Assembly (NCBI RefSeq): GCF_001612685.1
Contig: NZ_BDAY01000079.1
Location: 1 to 57,668 of the forward strand
DNA: 57,668 nt
DNA from: Nocardia altamirensis NBRC 108246
Lineage (GTDB): Bacteria; Actinomycetota; Actinomycetes; Mycobacteriales; Mycobacteriaceae
Direction: 5' to 3'
Made by a program: the position numbers and the translations under genes. The notes beneath the pieces were generated by a model. The model was not told the DNA's origin. It was given only the letters and a program-made list of their open reading frames with translations, and did no database searches. Shown in pieces: positions 17,090-25,480 of this stretch; positions within the stretch are counted from its first letter, which is position 1, and each line of letters starts with the position of its first letter.

Positions 17090-18218
17090 CCGCGTCATTT
17101 TCAGCCGCCCCTACCGGGCCCGCCGCGAACTGCCCAACCTCGAGGCCGTCCTCCGTTCCGACCACAGCCACGGCGACGGACAGTTCACCGCGTCCGCCAC
17201 CGAGAAGCTGAAGGCGATCACCGACGCACCGCACGCATTGCTGACCACCTCGTGCACCTCCGCGCTCGAAATGGCCGGGCTGCTGCTGGAATTGGGGCCC
17301 GACGACGAAGTGATCGTGCCGAGCTTCGCGTTCACCTCGACCGCGACCGCGATGGCACTGCGTGGCGCCACCTGCGTCTTCGCCGATATCGACCCGGCCA
17401 CCGGCAATCTCGACCCCGAGTCGGTGGCGGCCGTCGTCACCGAACGCACCAAAGCCGTCGTGGTCATCCACTACGGCGGCGTCGGCGCCGACATGGACCG
17501 GCTGCTGGAACTGGCGGGCACGCACGGCTTCGCGATCGTCGAGGACAACGCGCACGGTCTCGGTGGCCGCTACCGCGGGCGCGCGCTCGGCACCCTCGGT
17601 TCGCTCGGCACGCTCAGCTTCCACGACACCAAGAACGTGCACTGCGGCGAGGGCGGCGCACTGCTGCTCACCGACGAGATCCTGATGGCGCGCGCCGAGA
17701 TCATCCGGGAGAAGGGCACCGACCGCGCCCGATTCCTGCGCGGCGCGGTGGACAAGTACTCCTGGCAGGACATCGGCTCCAGCTATCTGCCGAGCGAGTT
17801 GAACGCGGCGGTGCTCGACGCGCAGCTCGACGAATTCGACACGATCCAGGCCGCACGGCACCGGGTGTGGGACGCCTACGCCGCCGCACTGCCGGAGTGG
17901 GCCGCCCGCAACGACGTTCGGCTGATGACCGTGCCCGACGACCGCGAGCACACCGCGCACCTGTACTACCTGCGCACCCCCACCGAAGAGCGCCGCGACG
18001 ACCTGATCGCGCACCTGCGCGCGCTCGGCATCTCCGCACCGTTCCACTACATCCCGTTGGACTCCAGCCCGGCAGGGCTCAAGCTGGGCCGCACCCCGAT
18101 GCCCTGCGTGCGCAGTGCGGAGTTCTCCGCGACGGTGGTGCGCCTGCCGCTGTGGCCGGACCTCACCGACGACCAGGTCGGCCGAGTCGTCGAGGCGATC
18201 ACCGACTTCACGGTGTAA
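17079..18218 (+). CDS. wecE: WecE-like dTDP-4-keto-6-deoxyhexose aminotransferase (DegT/DnrJ/EryC1 family)
   Basis: PLP-dependent sugar aminotransferase of 379 residues, close to the length of E. coli WecE. It should convert a nucleotide-linked 4-keto-6-deoxyhexose to its 4-amino form (Fuc4N type). Visible are LLTTSCTSALEMAGLLL (PLP phosphate region), VVVIHYGGVGADMD, IVEDNAHGLGG and SFHDTKNVHCGEGGAL, in which the lysine is the PLP Schiff-base residue. The start is TTG at 17079, with AGAGGAAA upstream, inside the end of the GtrB-like gene, so the two are coupled. The context suggests the transferred sugar is an amino-deoxy sugar. Confidence 0.9.
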   Translation: MSTDRVIFSRPYRARRELPNLEAVLRSDHSHGDGQFTASATEKLKAITDAPHALLTTSCTSALEMAGLLLELGPDDEVIVPSFAFTSTATAMALRGATCVFADIDPATGNLDPESVAAVVTERTKAVVVIHYGGVGADMDRLLELAGTHGFAIVEDNAHGLGGRYRGRALGTLGSLGTLSFHDTKNVHCGEGGALLLTDEILMARAEIIREKGTDRARFLRGAVDKYSWQDIGSSYLPSELNAAVLDAQLDEFDTIQAARHRVWDAYAAALPEWAARNDVRLMTVPDDREHTAHLYYLRTPTEERRDDLIAHLRALGISAPFHYIPLDSSPAGLKLGRTPMPCVRSAEFSATVVRLPLWPDLTDDQVGRVVEAITDFTV

Positions 18219-18223
18219 TTGTC

Positions 18224-18242
18224 GGCCCCACCCGCCGGGGCC
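18224..18242 (+). terminator. Hairpin after the aminotransferase gene
   Basis: GGCCCC (18224-18229) and GGGGCC (18237-18242) form a six-pair GC stem with a seven-base loop, five bases after the stop codon and before a convergent gene. There is no U-tract. Confidence 0.45.
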
Positions 18243-18328
18243 ACAGAGGATCCAGACCCCTCACAACGACTACAACTGTTGTGGAACGCGCCGAAACTCT
18301 GTGCGCACCACCTCTGCTCGGCGTGTCC

Positions 18329-18931
18329 TCAGGCGCTGAGGACGTAGAGCTTCTCGCGGCCACCGGCGATCAACGACTGCCGGACCACGCGGGGCGCGTA
18401 GGCGCGGAAGAACTCGTCGAGCGTCTCCTCGGTGAACCGGTGGGCTTGGACACCGTCGCCCGCCGCGGTGAAGCGCTGGCCGAGGGCGGCGAGCACGCGG
18501 TTCTGGCTGCTCGCCACGTTGCGCACCGGTTCGGCGATGATCACCTGCTTGCGCGCGGCGGCGAGCATCCGATCGATGACCGGTCCCGGCTCGGGCAAGA
18601 AGTGGTAGAGGCTGGCCTGCATCACCAGGTAGTCGGCCTCGGGCAGCGGGATGTCGGCGTGCAGGTTCCACACCTCACCACGCCCGCCTGCCTTGCCGAT
18701 CTTGGCGACGAAGCCGTCGTTGCGATCGAGACCCGTGTAGTCGACCGACTTGTGCCGCAGGTAGCGGGTGTACAACGTCGCAGGACCGCAGCACAGATCG
18801 ACCACACTGGCGCCCTCCGGCACGAGCTCCTCGACGGCGCGGTACCGAGCCGAGTAGTACCGGCCGTACAGCGCACGCATCAGCAGCTCATACACGGTGG
18901 CGTTGCGGTAGATAAGGCTTGTTCGCACCAA
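18329..18931 (-). CDS. Class I SAM-dependent methyltransferase
   Basis: Methyltransferase of 200 residues. Motif I is SVVDLCCGPATLY (about 42-54), followed by DYTGLDRNDGF (motif II region) and ADYLVMQASLYHFLPEPG (motif IV region). The substrate is not identifiable. It converges on the glycosylation genes and has its own upstream region, so a sugar or lipid methylation role is only a guess. The ATG start at 18931 gives a normal N-terminal helix before motif I. Confidence 0.85.
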   Translation of the reverse strand: MVRTSLIYRNATVYELLMRALYGRYYSARYRAVEELVPEGASVVDLCCGPATLYTRYLRHKSVDYTGLDRNDGFVAKIGKAGGRGEVWNLHADIPLPEADYLVMQASLYHFLPEPGPVIDRMLAAARKQVIIAEPVRNVASSQNRVLAALGQRFTAAGDGVQAHRFTEETLDEFFRAYAPRVVRQSLIAGGREKLYVLSA

Positions 18932-19062
18932 GTACCCCTGAACGGAAATCGGACAGCAACGTCAGCCCCGGATGGTACGGCGCTGGCCGCTCGCGCGCGC
19001 GGGCGGGTCGGTGACCTCGAACGCCGCCGCGAGCCGGGCCAATCGCGCCGCACCGGAACATG

Positions 19063-19096
19063 ATTCGGCCCGTGCGCGGGCGCGTACGGGCCGAAT
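19063..19096 (-). terminator. Hairpin terminator of the hydrolase/AMP-binding gene
   Basis: ATTCGGCCCGT (19063-19073) is perfectly complementary to ACGGGCCGAAT (19086-19096). The 11-pair stem lies 41 bases after the stop of the leftward gene. The loop is itself GC-rich. No U-tract is present. Confidence 0.6.
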
Positions 19097-19136
19097 GCGG
19101 ATCAGCGGGGCGGTAGACCGACGAAGTCGGGTGAAT

Positions 19137-22088
19137 TCAGCGGTCGCCGAGCACCTTGGGGGCGTCGTCTTCGGTGAGGATTTCGTAGGCGTCCGAAACC
19201 CGGTTGTACCACCAGGTGTCGGGGTCGGGCTCGGGTCGTCCTGCCGCCTGCACCGCGCGGGTGGACGGCCGGTAGGAGGAGCTGCGTGGGATATCGTCCA
19301 CCACGTACACCAGGTCGGGCCGCTTGTCGGGATCGAGGGCGCGCAACGCCTCGGTGACGTCCTTGGGCTCGAGCCGCAAGTTCTTGCGCACGCTGACCGC
19401 CGCAACGGCGATGCAGTGATCACCGACTTCGAGCCCGTACGCGACCTCCATGTCGACCGCGGTGATGTCGTTGAGCACGTCGACGATCGGCTGCCCGTAC
19501 ACCGGACCGCGCGGAGTGTGGATCACGGTGTCCTTGCGGTCGACCAACCAGTAGTCGCCGTCGCTGTCGCGGCGGAAGAGGTTCTCCGTCGGCATCCACG
19601 AATCGCCGGGTGCGAAGACACCGCGCAGCCCGCCTGCCGAGATATCAACGCCCTCGGAGGCTTTCCCGATCAGCAGGCCGACCTCGTTGTCCGCGCAACG
19701 CCGGGCGAAACCCGCGCTGTCGAGCTGGATTTCCTCGGTGATCGGGTCGTAGGCGACCAGCTCCACCTTGGCGGTGCCCGGCACCGGCCTGCCCTTGCAG
19801 CCGCGCTTGACGCCCTTCACGTTGGCCAGCACCACGTCGCCCTCGATGGACGCGTAGAACTCCAGCACCCTGGCAGGCTCGAATTGCTCGGTGGTGCGCC
19901 GCCACAGGCCCGCTGGCATGCCGGAACCGATGAACAGCCGAATCGGATGACGATGCCCGGCCGGGAACACATCGGCGTCGAGGATGTCGCGCAGCATGGT
20001 CCAGGTGTAGGTGACCACGGTGACGCCGTAGCGGTGCACTTCCTCGGCGAACTGCGCCGGGTCCAGCGAGCGGGTCAGCGCGATCCGGCTGCCGCCCGCG
20101 ATCGCACCACCGAGGCTCACCAACAGCCCGGACGAATGGTGCAGCGGGGCAAGGCAATACACCGTATCCCTGCGGTTCAGATCGGCGGAGGTCGCGGTGC
20201 CGAACGCCGAAAGCGCCCAGCGGTGGTTGGTGATGTACTTGGTCTCCAGCCGATCACCCGTGCCGGTGACGAGCACGAACGCCAGCTCGCGCGCCAGCCC
20301 GGGATCCGGGCGGTACCACGCGGGCAACTTCACGTGCGCCGGATCGACCTGCTCGAGATCGATCACCTTGTCGCTCAACGGAATATCGAGCTGACGGGCA
20401 TCGCCGCCACCGAGCACGAGCACCCGCGCGCCGGTGCCTGCGGCGTGGCGCAGGTTCTCCGGATCCGCGACAACCGTGTCGACGCCGGTCAATTCGAGCG
20501 CGCGCGACAGTTCGCTGCCCGGCGCGAGCAGCACGGCAACGGCGCCGAGCCTGGACAGCGCGGCCACCGTCGCGAGCGCGCTCGGCCTGGTCTCCATGAT
20601 CACGCCGACCCGCATCGCCGGACGAATACCGACCGAGACGAGCCCGCGCACCACATTGTCGATGCGCACGTTGACCGCGGCGTTGGTGTGCACCCGATCG
20701 TCGAACAGGAACAGATCCTTCAGCGGCGCGCGCCTGCCCTGCTCGGCGATCAGCCTGCCGAGCGAGATGCGGGTGTGCGGCTGAATCATGCCGAGCCTGG
20801 TCAGCCGGGGCAGCGCCCGCGCGGCCTCGCCCGCCAGCTCGACCGAGCCGCGCACGGTGTTGTTCGCGATGCCTTCCAGCGCCTTGCTGACGCCGACGCC
20901 CGCCTCGGCCAGGGTCGCGGCGGTGTGCACCACCCGCGTGGCCGCCGAACGCGGCCGGTTGGACTCGACATGCTCGGCCATCGGGACGATTTCCTCGGGC
21001 AGCGGCTTGTCGCGCTCCAGCCAATCGACCCACTGCCGCACCAGCGGCCAGGTGTGGTTGGTCGCCATGCTGCCTGCCACCAGTCCGAAATGCCCGGCGA
21101 TCAGGCTGGCCTCGTACACCTCCGCGTTCGGCGCGGCCCGCACGATGCCGCGCACCGCGGCGGGCTGGCCGATGTCGTCGACCTCGCCGACGAACGCGAG
21201 GATGGGGCACTTCAGCTCGGCCAGCGACACCGGATGGTCGCGAATCACGAAGCCGCCCAACATCAACCGGTTGTGCGCGACGAACTGCTTGAGCAGATCC
21301 GCGGCGGCGGGACCGGCGTAGCCGACCCAGCCGTCACTGTTGAGGAATCGGCGCTGCCGTTCCTTCGGCAGCAAGGCCTCGCGGTCGTGCAGCTGACGCA
21401 GGAAGTCGATCCGTGCCTTGGCGGTCTTCATCGGATCGAGCATCTGGAAGCCGATGCGCACCATCGAATCGGTGATCGGCAGCCGGGTCACGACGTGATC
21501 GGCCAGGAAATCGGCGACATCGGAGACCATGCCGTAGGGCAGGCCGAACGGCATGCCAGCGACGACGTCGACCGGGCTGCCGAAGGTCACGATGCTCTGC
21601 ACACCCTTGCCGTACCGGTACGCCGCGACCTGGTAGGCGAACATGCCGCCCTGGGAGTACCCCATCAGGTGCACGCTGCTTCCGGTCGCCTCGGTCACCG
21701 CGTCGATCGCGCTGCTGACCGCGAGCACGTGGTCGGCGAGGTCGCGTTCCCAGCCGCCCTCCTCGCTGGCGGGTGAGCCGAAATCGACTACCCAGCAATC
21801 GATTCCGCCCTGATGCAGGATGCCGACGGCGCCGTCGTCGGCGTTCACGTCCCAGATGTCGGCGTTCACCATCAGCGGCGGCACGAGCAGCACGACGGGA
21901 CGGTCCTTGGTCGTGTCGTCGGGGAAGTAGTGCCGCAAGCGGTACATCCGCCTCCTCTCGACGACCTCGAACGGCGACGACTCCACGTCATGGGTCAACC
22001 CGCCGAAGCGGATGACCTCCAGGCCGTTCTGCGCGGTTGCCACCAACCGCTGCACCGACCCGACCAATTCCTTCGTGCTGAACTTCAA
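19137..22088 (-). CDS. PhaC-type alpha/beta hydrolase fused to an AMP-binding (acyl-CoA synthetase-like) domain
   Basis: Two-domain protein of 983 residues. The first part (about 30-340) is an alpha/beta hydrolase of the PHA synthase/depolymerase type with the nucleophile motif GYSQGG at about 143-148 (Ser, where true PhaC enzymes have Cys). The second part (about 420-980) resembles ANL adenylating enzymes (FYASIEGDVVLANVKG, WLVDRKDTVIHTPRGPVYG), but the P-loop region reads LVTGTGDRLETKYITN instead of TSGSTGxPK. I chose the TTG at 22088 because AGGAG lies five bases upstream; the longer ATG reading adds 38 low-quality residues. Lipid or acyl metabolism is likely; the substrate is unknown. Confidence 0.85.
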   Translation of the reverse strand: MKFSTKELVGSVQRLVATAQNGLEVIRFGGLTHDVESSPFEVVERRRMYRLRHYFPDDTTKDRPVVLLVPPLMVNADIWDVNADDGAVGILHQGGIDCWVVDFGSPASEEGGWERDLADHVLAVSSAIDAVTEATGSSVHLMGYSQGGMFAYQVAAYRYGKGVQSIVTFGSPVDVVAGMPFGLPYGMVSDVADFLADHVVTRLPITDSMVRIGFQMLDPMKTAKARIDFLRQLHDREALLPKERQRRFLNSDGWVGYAGPAAADLLKQFVAHNRLMLGGFVIRDHPVSLAELKCPILAFVGEVDDIGQPAAVRGIVRAAPNAEVYEASLIAGHFGLVAGSMATNHTWPLVRQWVDWLERDKPLPEEIVPMAEHVESNRPRSAATRVVHTAATLAEAGVGVSKALEGIANNTVRGSVELAGEAARALPRLTRLGMIQPHTRISLGRLIAEQGRRAPLKDLFLFDDRVHTNAAVNVRIDNVVRGLVSVGIRPAMRVGVIMETRPSALATVAALSRLGAVAVLLAPGSELSRALELTGVDTVVADPENLRHAAGTGARVLVLGGGDARQLDIPLSDKVIDLEQVDPAHVKLPAWYRPDPGLARELAFVLVTGTGDRLETKYITNHRWALSAFGTATSADLNRRDTVYCLAPLHHSSGLLVSLGGAIAGGSRIALTRSLDPAQFAEEVHRYGVTVVTYTWTMLRDILDADVFPAGHRHPIRLFIGSGMPAGLWRRTTEQFEPARVLEFYASIEGDVVLANVKGVKRGCKGRPVPGTAKVELVAYDPITEEIQLDSAGFARRCADNEVGLLIGKASEGVDISAGGLRGVFAPGDSWMPTENLFRRDSDGDYWLVDRKDTVIHTPRGPVYGQPIVDVLNDITAVDMEVAYGLEVGDHCIAVAAVSVRKNLRLEPKDVTEALRALDPDKRPDLVYVVDDIPRSSSYRPSTRAVQAAGRPEPDPDTWWYNRVSDAYEILTEDDAPKVLGDR

Positions 22089-22594
22089 GATCGCTCCTGG
22101 CCCTACCCTAGAACGTGACTCGCATCCTCCGCGCCGTTGTCGGAGGCCACTCGCCGCAGGCCCCGACAACCGTGCCGCGATGTGCTCAGACGAGCTTCCC
22201 ACACCGCGTATCCATTATGTGTCTGCTGTGAGCAGTTCCATGCCACTCAGCGGCCGGTCAGTGGCCTATTACATACGCGGAAACCCATTGTCTCTCACCC
22301 TCTCGGCGGTATAACGCCGACGCGCCGCCGGACCGTCACAGCCCGGCCACCTCCCGTCGCAAAGCTGTTACGCAGGCGCTATTCGATCGGCAGCGTGTCG
22401 TAACCATCCGCGTCGGCATCGGCCATTTCGCTGCGTGCGAGCCGACGCCGGGCCTACTATCGAAGCCGTCTGGAACGCACTGTCGCGTAAGCCAATTCGC
22501 TCGAATGACTGGTTTCACGGGTCACAACCGCCCGTTTATTTGTTGTGCATGAAATAGCTGTGCCGGAAACTCTTCCTCGAGGTGAGGACAACGC
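22089..22594. other. Divergent non-coding region before the encapsulin operon
   Basis: These 506 bases separate the leftward hydrolase gene from the rightward encapsulin operon. They are clearly less GC-rich than the flanks, especially 22500-22570, as expected for promoters. I could not assign a convincing -35/-10 pair or a known operator. No ORF in it looks real. Confidence 0.5.
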
Positions 22595-24001
22595 ATGACC
22601 ATCGATATGCCGGTCCACACGGAAACCAACGGTCGTAAAAGTCTGAGCACGTCGGCCGCCCATCAGCTGACGCACACCACCAAATCCGAACCGCAGATGC
22701 AGGGCATCAGCTCGCGCTGGCTCACCCGCATGCTGCCATGGACACAGGTCAGCGGCGGCGTCTACCGCGTCAACCGCCGACTCACCCATACCGTCGGCAA
22801 CGGCGAGGTCGAGTTCGTCGTCGACGGCGCGCAGGCCCGCGTCATTCCCCTGGAATTGCAGGAACTTCCGCCTTTACGCGACTTCGACGACGAGGAAATA
22901 CTGCGCGCCCTCGCGCAGCGCTTCGAACAGCGCGACCTCGACCCCGGCACCGTGGTCGCCGAATTCGGCAACCCGCTGAATCAGGTGCTTTTGGTCGTGC
23001 ACGGAAAGCTGAGCAAAATCGGCACCGGCGAATACGGCGAACAGACCATGCTCGGGATCCTCATGGGCGGCGACTACTTCGGCGAAGAAGCGCTCACCGA
23101 CGGTGCGGCGATCTGGCCGGTCACCGTCAAGACCGTCACCAGAACCACACTGCTGGTGCTGCCACGGCAGGCGCTGGACGAAATGCTCGAATACACGCCC
23201 GCGCTGCGTGAGCAACTCTCGCGCGTGGCCGCTGCACCGGACAAACCACAGAACACCAAGGGCGAGGCGAATATCGAGATCGCCTCCGGCCATGCCGGCG
23301 AGCCGGAACTCATCGGCACGTTCGTCGACTACGACGCATCACCGCGGGAATACGAACTCAGCCTCGCGCAGAGCGTGCTTCGAGTGCACACCCGCGTCGC
23401 TGATCTCTTCAACGACCCGATGAATCAGACCGAACAGCAGTTGCGACTCACCATCGAAGCACTCTACGAACGCCGCGAACACGACCTCGTCAACAACACC
23501 GACTTCGGCCTGCTGCACAACTGCGACCTGAAACAACGCATTTCGACCGAAACCGGTCCGCCGACCCCGGACGATATGGACGAGCTGCTCAGCATGCGGC
23601 GCAGCACGAAACTCTTTCTCGCACACCCGAAGGCAATTGCCGCATTCGGACGCGAGTGCAGCAAACGCGGCCTCTACCCCGACCCGGTCGACGTCGACGG
23701 CCACCGCGTACCCGCATGGCGCGGCGTACCGATCTTCCCCTGCGGCAAGATCCCCGTCAGCGACACCCAGACCACCTCGATTCTCGCGATGCGCACCGGC
23801 GAAAAGGACCAGGGCGTCATCGGATTGCATCAAGTCGGGCTCCCCGACGAATACGAACCCAGCCTCAACGTCCGATTCAAAGGCATCGACGACCAATCGA
23901 TCATCTCCTACCTCGTGAGTTGCTACTACTCGGCCGCAGTGCTCGTGCCGGACGCACTCGGCGTGCTCGACAACGTCCTGGTCGCTCGGCAAGCGGTCTG
24001 A
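22595..24001 (+). CDS. Family 2B encapsulin shell protein with inserted cyclic-nucleotide-binding-like domain
   Basis: Shell protein of 468 residues with the HK97 phage-capsid fold, assembling into a protein nanocompartment. The N-terminal arm and start of the capsid fold (about 1-90) are interrupted by a CNBD-like domain (about 92-212, with VLLVVHGKLSKIG and GGDYFGEEALTD), and the capsid fold resumes at about 240 (FVDYDASPREYELS) through FLAHPKAIAAFGRECSKRG and VPIFPCGKIPVSDTQTTSILAMRTGE to the end. Older annotations call these Crp/Fnr proteins. In the CNBD the phosphate-binding arginine expected after FGE-x-A appears to be missing (AAIWPVTV). It heads a four-gene operon whose other members match the 2-methylisoborneol pathway. 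Confidence 0.92.
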   Translation: MTIDMPVHTETNGRKSLSTSAAHQLTHTTKSEPQMQGISSRWLTRMLPWTQVSGGVYRVNRRLTHTVGNGEVEFVVDGAQARVIPLELQELPPLRDFDDEEILRALAQRFEQRDLDPGTVVAEFGNPLNQVLLVVHGKLSKIGTGEYGEQTMLGILMGGDYFGEEALTDGAAIWPVTVKTVTRTTLLVLPRQALDEMLEYTPALREQLSRVAAAPDKPQNTKGEANIEIASGHAGEPELIGTFVDYDASPREYELSLAQSVLRVHTRVADLFNDPMNQTEQQLRLTIEALYERREHDLVNNTDFGLLHNCDLKQRISTETGPPTPDDMDELLSMRRSTKLFLAHPKAIAAFGRECSKRGLYPDPVDVDGHRVPAWRGVPIFPCGKIPVSDTQTTSILAMRTGEKDQGVIGLHQVGLPDEYEPSLNVRFKGIDDQSIISYLVSCYYSAAVLVPDALGVLDNVLVARQAV

Positions 24002-24015
24002 CCGGAGGATGAGCA

Positions 24016-24561
24016 ATGTCAGCGCTCTCCCGTGCCTCCGCGCGTCCGGCCACGCATGAAATAGCCGCGCTCTCCGGCGCCACCGGACTCGGTACCACCG
24101 CGTTGCGGCGTGGTCCGTCGCGTACTCCGCGCAACACCGCACCGGTACCGGCGCCGAACGTCATGTCCCCCTCACCTCTCAACGCAGAATCAACACAGCC
24201 ACAAGCGAATTCACCGACCCCGGCACTGCCGGATCCACAGACCGTCGCACGGGCCTTCGGGCCCGTAGGGCTCGGTACCGGTGCGCTACTCCAACCGCCG
24301 GGCGTGACGGAGCCGCCGCAGGTGCCCGCGCCGAGCACGATCGTCTCGTCCACCGGATCGGAACCACCGGGCATCACCAGCGTGCCGAACCTCGTCGGCG
24401 TGCCGTTCCAGCCGATCCATCCCGATACCAGGGCAGCATTGTCGGCCCTGCTGGATTCCGTGGCATCCGGGCTTTCCGCGCCGCCATGGCTCCGCGCGTC
24501 GTTCGCCGGTACCGAGGCGCAACCTCCCACGGGCACAACCGAATCGGGAACCGAACGTTAA
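24016..24561 (+). CDS. Stand-alone encapsulin-targeting domain, a 2-MIB synthase lacking its cyclase domain
   Basis: Proline-rich, low-complexity protein of 181 residues in the position normally held by 2-methylisoborneol synthase. It has two copies of a GLGT motif, GATGLGTTAL (21-30) and GPVGLGTGAL (82-91), like the motifs in the disordered N-terminal cargo domain of encapsulated terpene cyclases. A short possible helix follows (about 135-152) and the protein ends at 181. There is no DDxxD or NSE metal motif and no terpene synthase domain. GGAGG seven bases before the ATG and clean spacing (14 bases after the shell gene, 46 before the next gene) argue that it is translated. It could be a deletion remnant or a real adaptor protein. 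Confidence 0.75.
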   Translation: MSALSRASARPATHEIAALSGATGLGTTALRRGPSRTPRNTAPVPAPNVMSPSPLNAESTQPQANSPTPALPDPQTVARAFGPVGLGTGALLQPPGVTEPPQVPAPSTIVSSTGSEPPGITSVPNLVGVPFQPIHPDTRAALSALLDSVASGLSAPPWLRASFAGTEAQPPTGTTESGTER

Positions 24562-24607
24562 TCCGACGCGAATTGACGAGTGTTGCAACGAGAGAGGGTG
24601 AACCGGC

Positions 24608-25480
24608 ATGACCATTCTCAATCCCGATACCGGGGCCGTACTGCAAACCAGTTACCAGGAGTCCGTCGCCGCGTACTGGAACAACAACCCCAACGACGAC
24701 CGGGTGAACACGAAACTCGGTGAGGTGGACGGGCTTTACCACCATCACTACGGCATCGGCGCCCCCGACCTCTCGGTGCTCGGCGGGCCGGAGGAGACCA
24801 GACAGGAGCGCATCGTCAAAGAACTGCACCGTCTGGAGACCGCGCAGGCCCAGCTGCTGCTGGATCACCTCGGCGACGTCAGGCCGGACCGCGGGCTGAT
24901 GGACGGCGGATCCGGCCGTGGCGGTACGAGTTTCATGGCCAACCAGCGGTTCGGCTGCCGAGTCGACGGCGTCACCATCTCCGAGTACCAGGTTCGGTTC
25001 GCCAACGAACAGGCCGAACAGCGCGGCGTGACCGACAAGGTGCAGTTCCATTTCCGCAACATGCTGGAGACCGGCTTCGAGCCGTGGTCCATGCGCGGCA
25101 TCTGGACCAACGAAACCACCATGTACGTCGACCTTTTCGACCTGTTCCACGAGTTCTCCCGGCTGCTCGAGCCTGGCGGACGCTACGTGTGCATCACCGG
25201 CTGCTCCAACGATGTCACCGGCGGCCGCTCCTCGTCGGTCAGCTGGATCGACGCGCACTACGGCTGCATGATCCATCCGCGCAGCGAGTACTTCCGTGCG
25301 CTGGCCGAGAACAACCTGGTGCCGATCAACGTGGTCGATCTCACCGCAGCCACCATCCCGTACTGGGAGCTGCGCACGAAGTCCGAGCTCGCGACCGGTG
25401 TCGAGCAGCCGTTCCTGACCGCATACAAGGAGGGGAGCTTCCAATACCTCCTGATCGCCGCCGATAAGGTGGGCAGGTGA
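24608..25480 (+). CDS. Geranyl diphosphate 2-C-methyltransferase
   Basis: SAM-dependent methyltransferase of 290 residues that, by close resemblance to the Streptomyces enzymes, should convert GPP to 2-methyl-GPP. Characteristic stretches are NTKLGEVDGLYHHHYGIG (about 33-50), LMDGGSGRGGTSFMANQRFG (SAM motif I, about 97-116), VDGVTISEYQVRFAN, IWTNETTMYVDLFDLF and GGRYVCITGCSNDVTGG. The family also includes IPP methyltransferases, so an IPP substrate cannot be excluded given the adjacent isomerase. Its stop overlaps the isomerase GTG start by four bases. With no cyclase in the operon, the fate of the methylated product is unclear. Confidence 0.92.
   Translation: MTILNPDTGAVLQTSYQESVAAYWNNNPNDDRVNTKLGEVDGLYHHHYGIGAPDLSVLGGPEETRQERIVKELHRLETAQAQLLLDHLGDVRPDRGLMDGGSGRGGTSFMANQRFGCRVDGVTISEYQVRFANEQAEQRGVTDKVQFHFRNMLETGFEPWSMRGIWTNETTMYVDLFDLFHEFSRLLEPGGRYVCITGCSNDVTGGRSSSVSWIDAHYGCMIHPRSEYFRALAENNLVPINVVDLTAATIPYWELRTKSELATGVEQPFLTAYKEGSFQYLLIAADKVGR

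Noticed and set aside
18972..21776. 934-codon plus-strand ORF
   Set aside because: Shadow of the hydrolase/AMP-binding gene on the minus strand; the minus-strand frame has clear motifs and a ribosome site.
22137..22403. 88-codon ORF before the encapsulin gene
   Set aside because: Arg/Pro-rich, no ribosome site, no similarity recognised; it lies in the divergent promoter region.
24562..24607. Frameshifted remainder of the terpene cyclase
   Set aside because: Only 46 bases separate the stop from the next start, so no cyclase domain can be hidden there by a frameshift.
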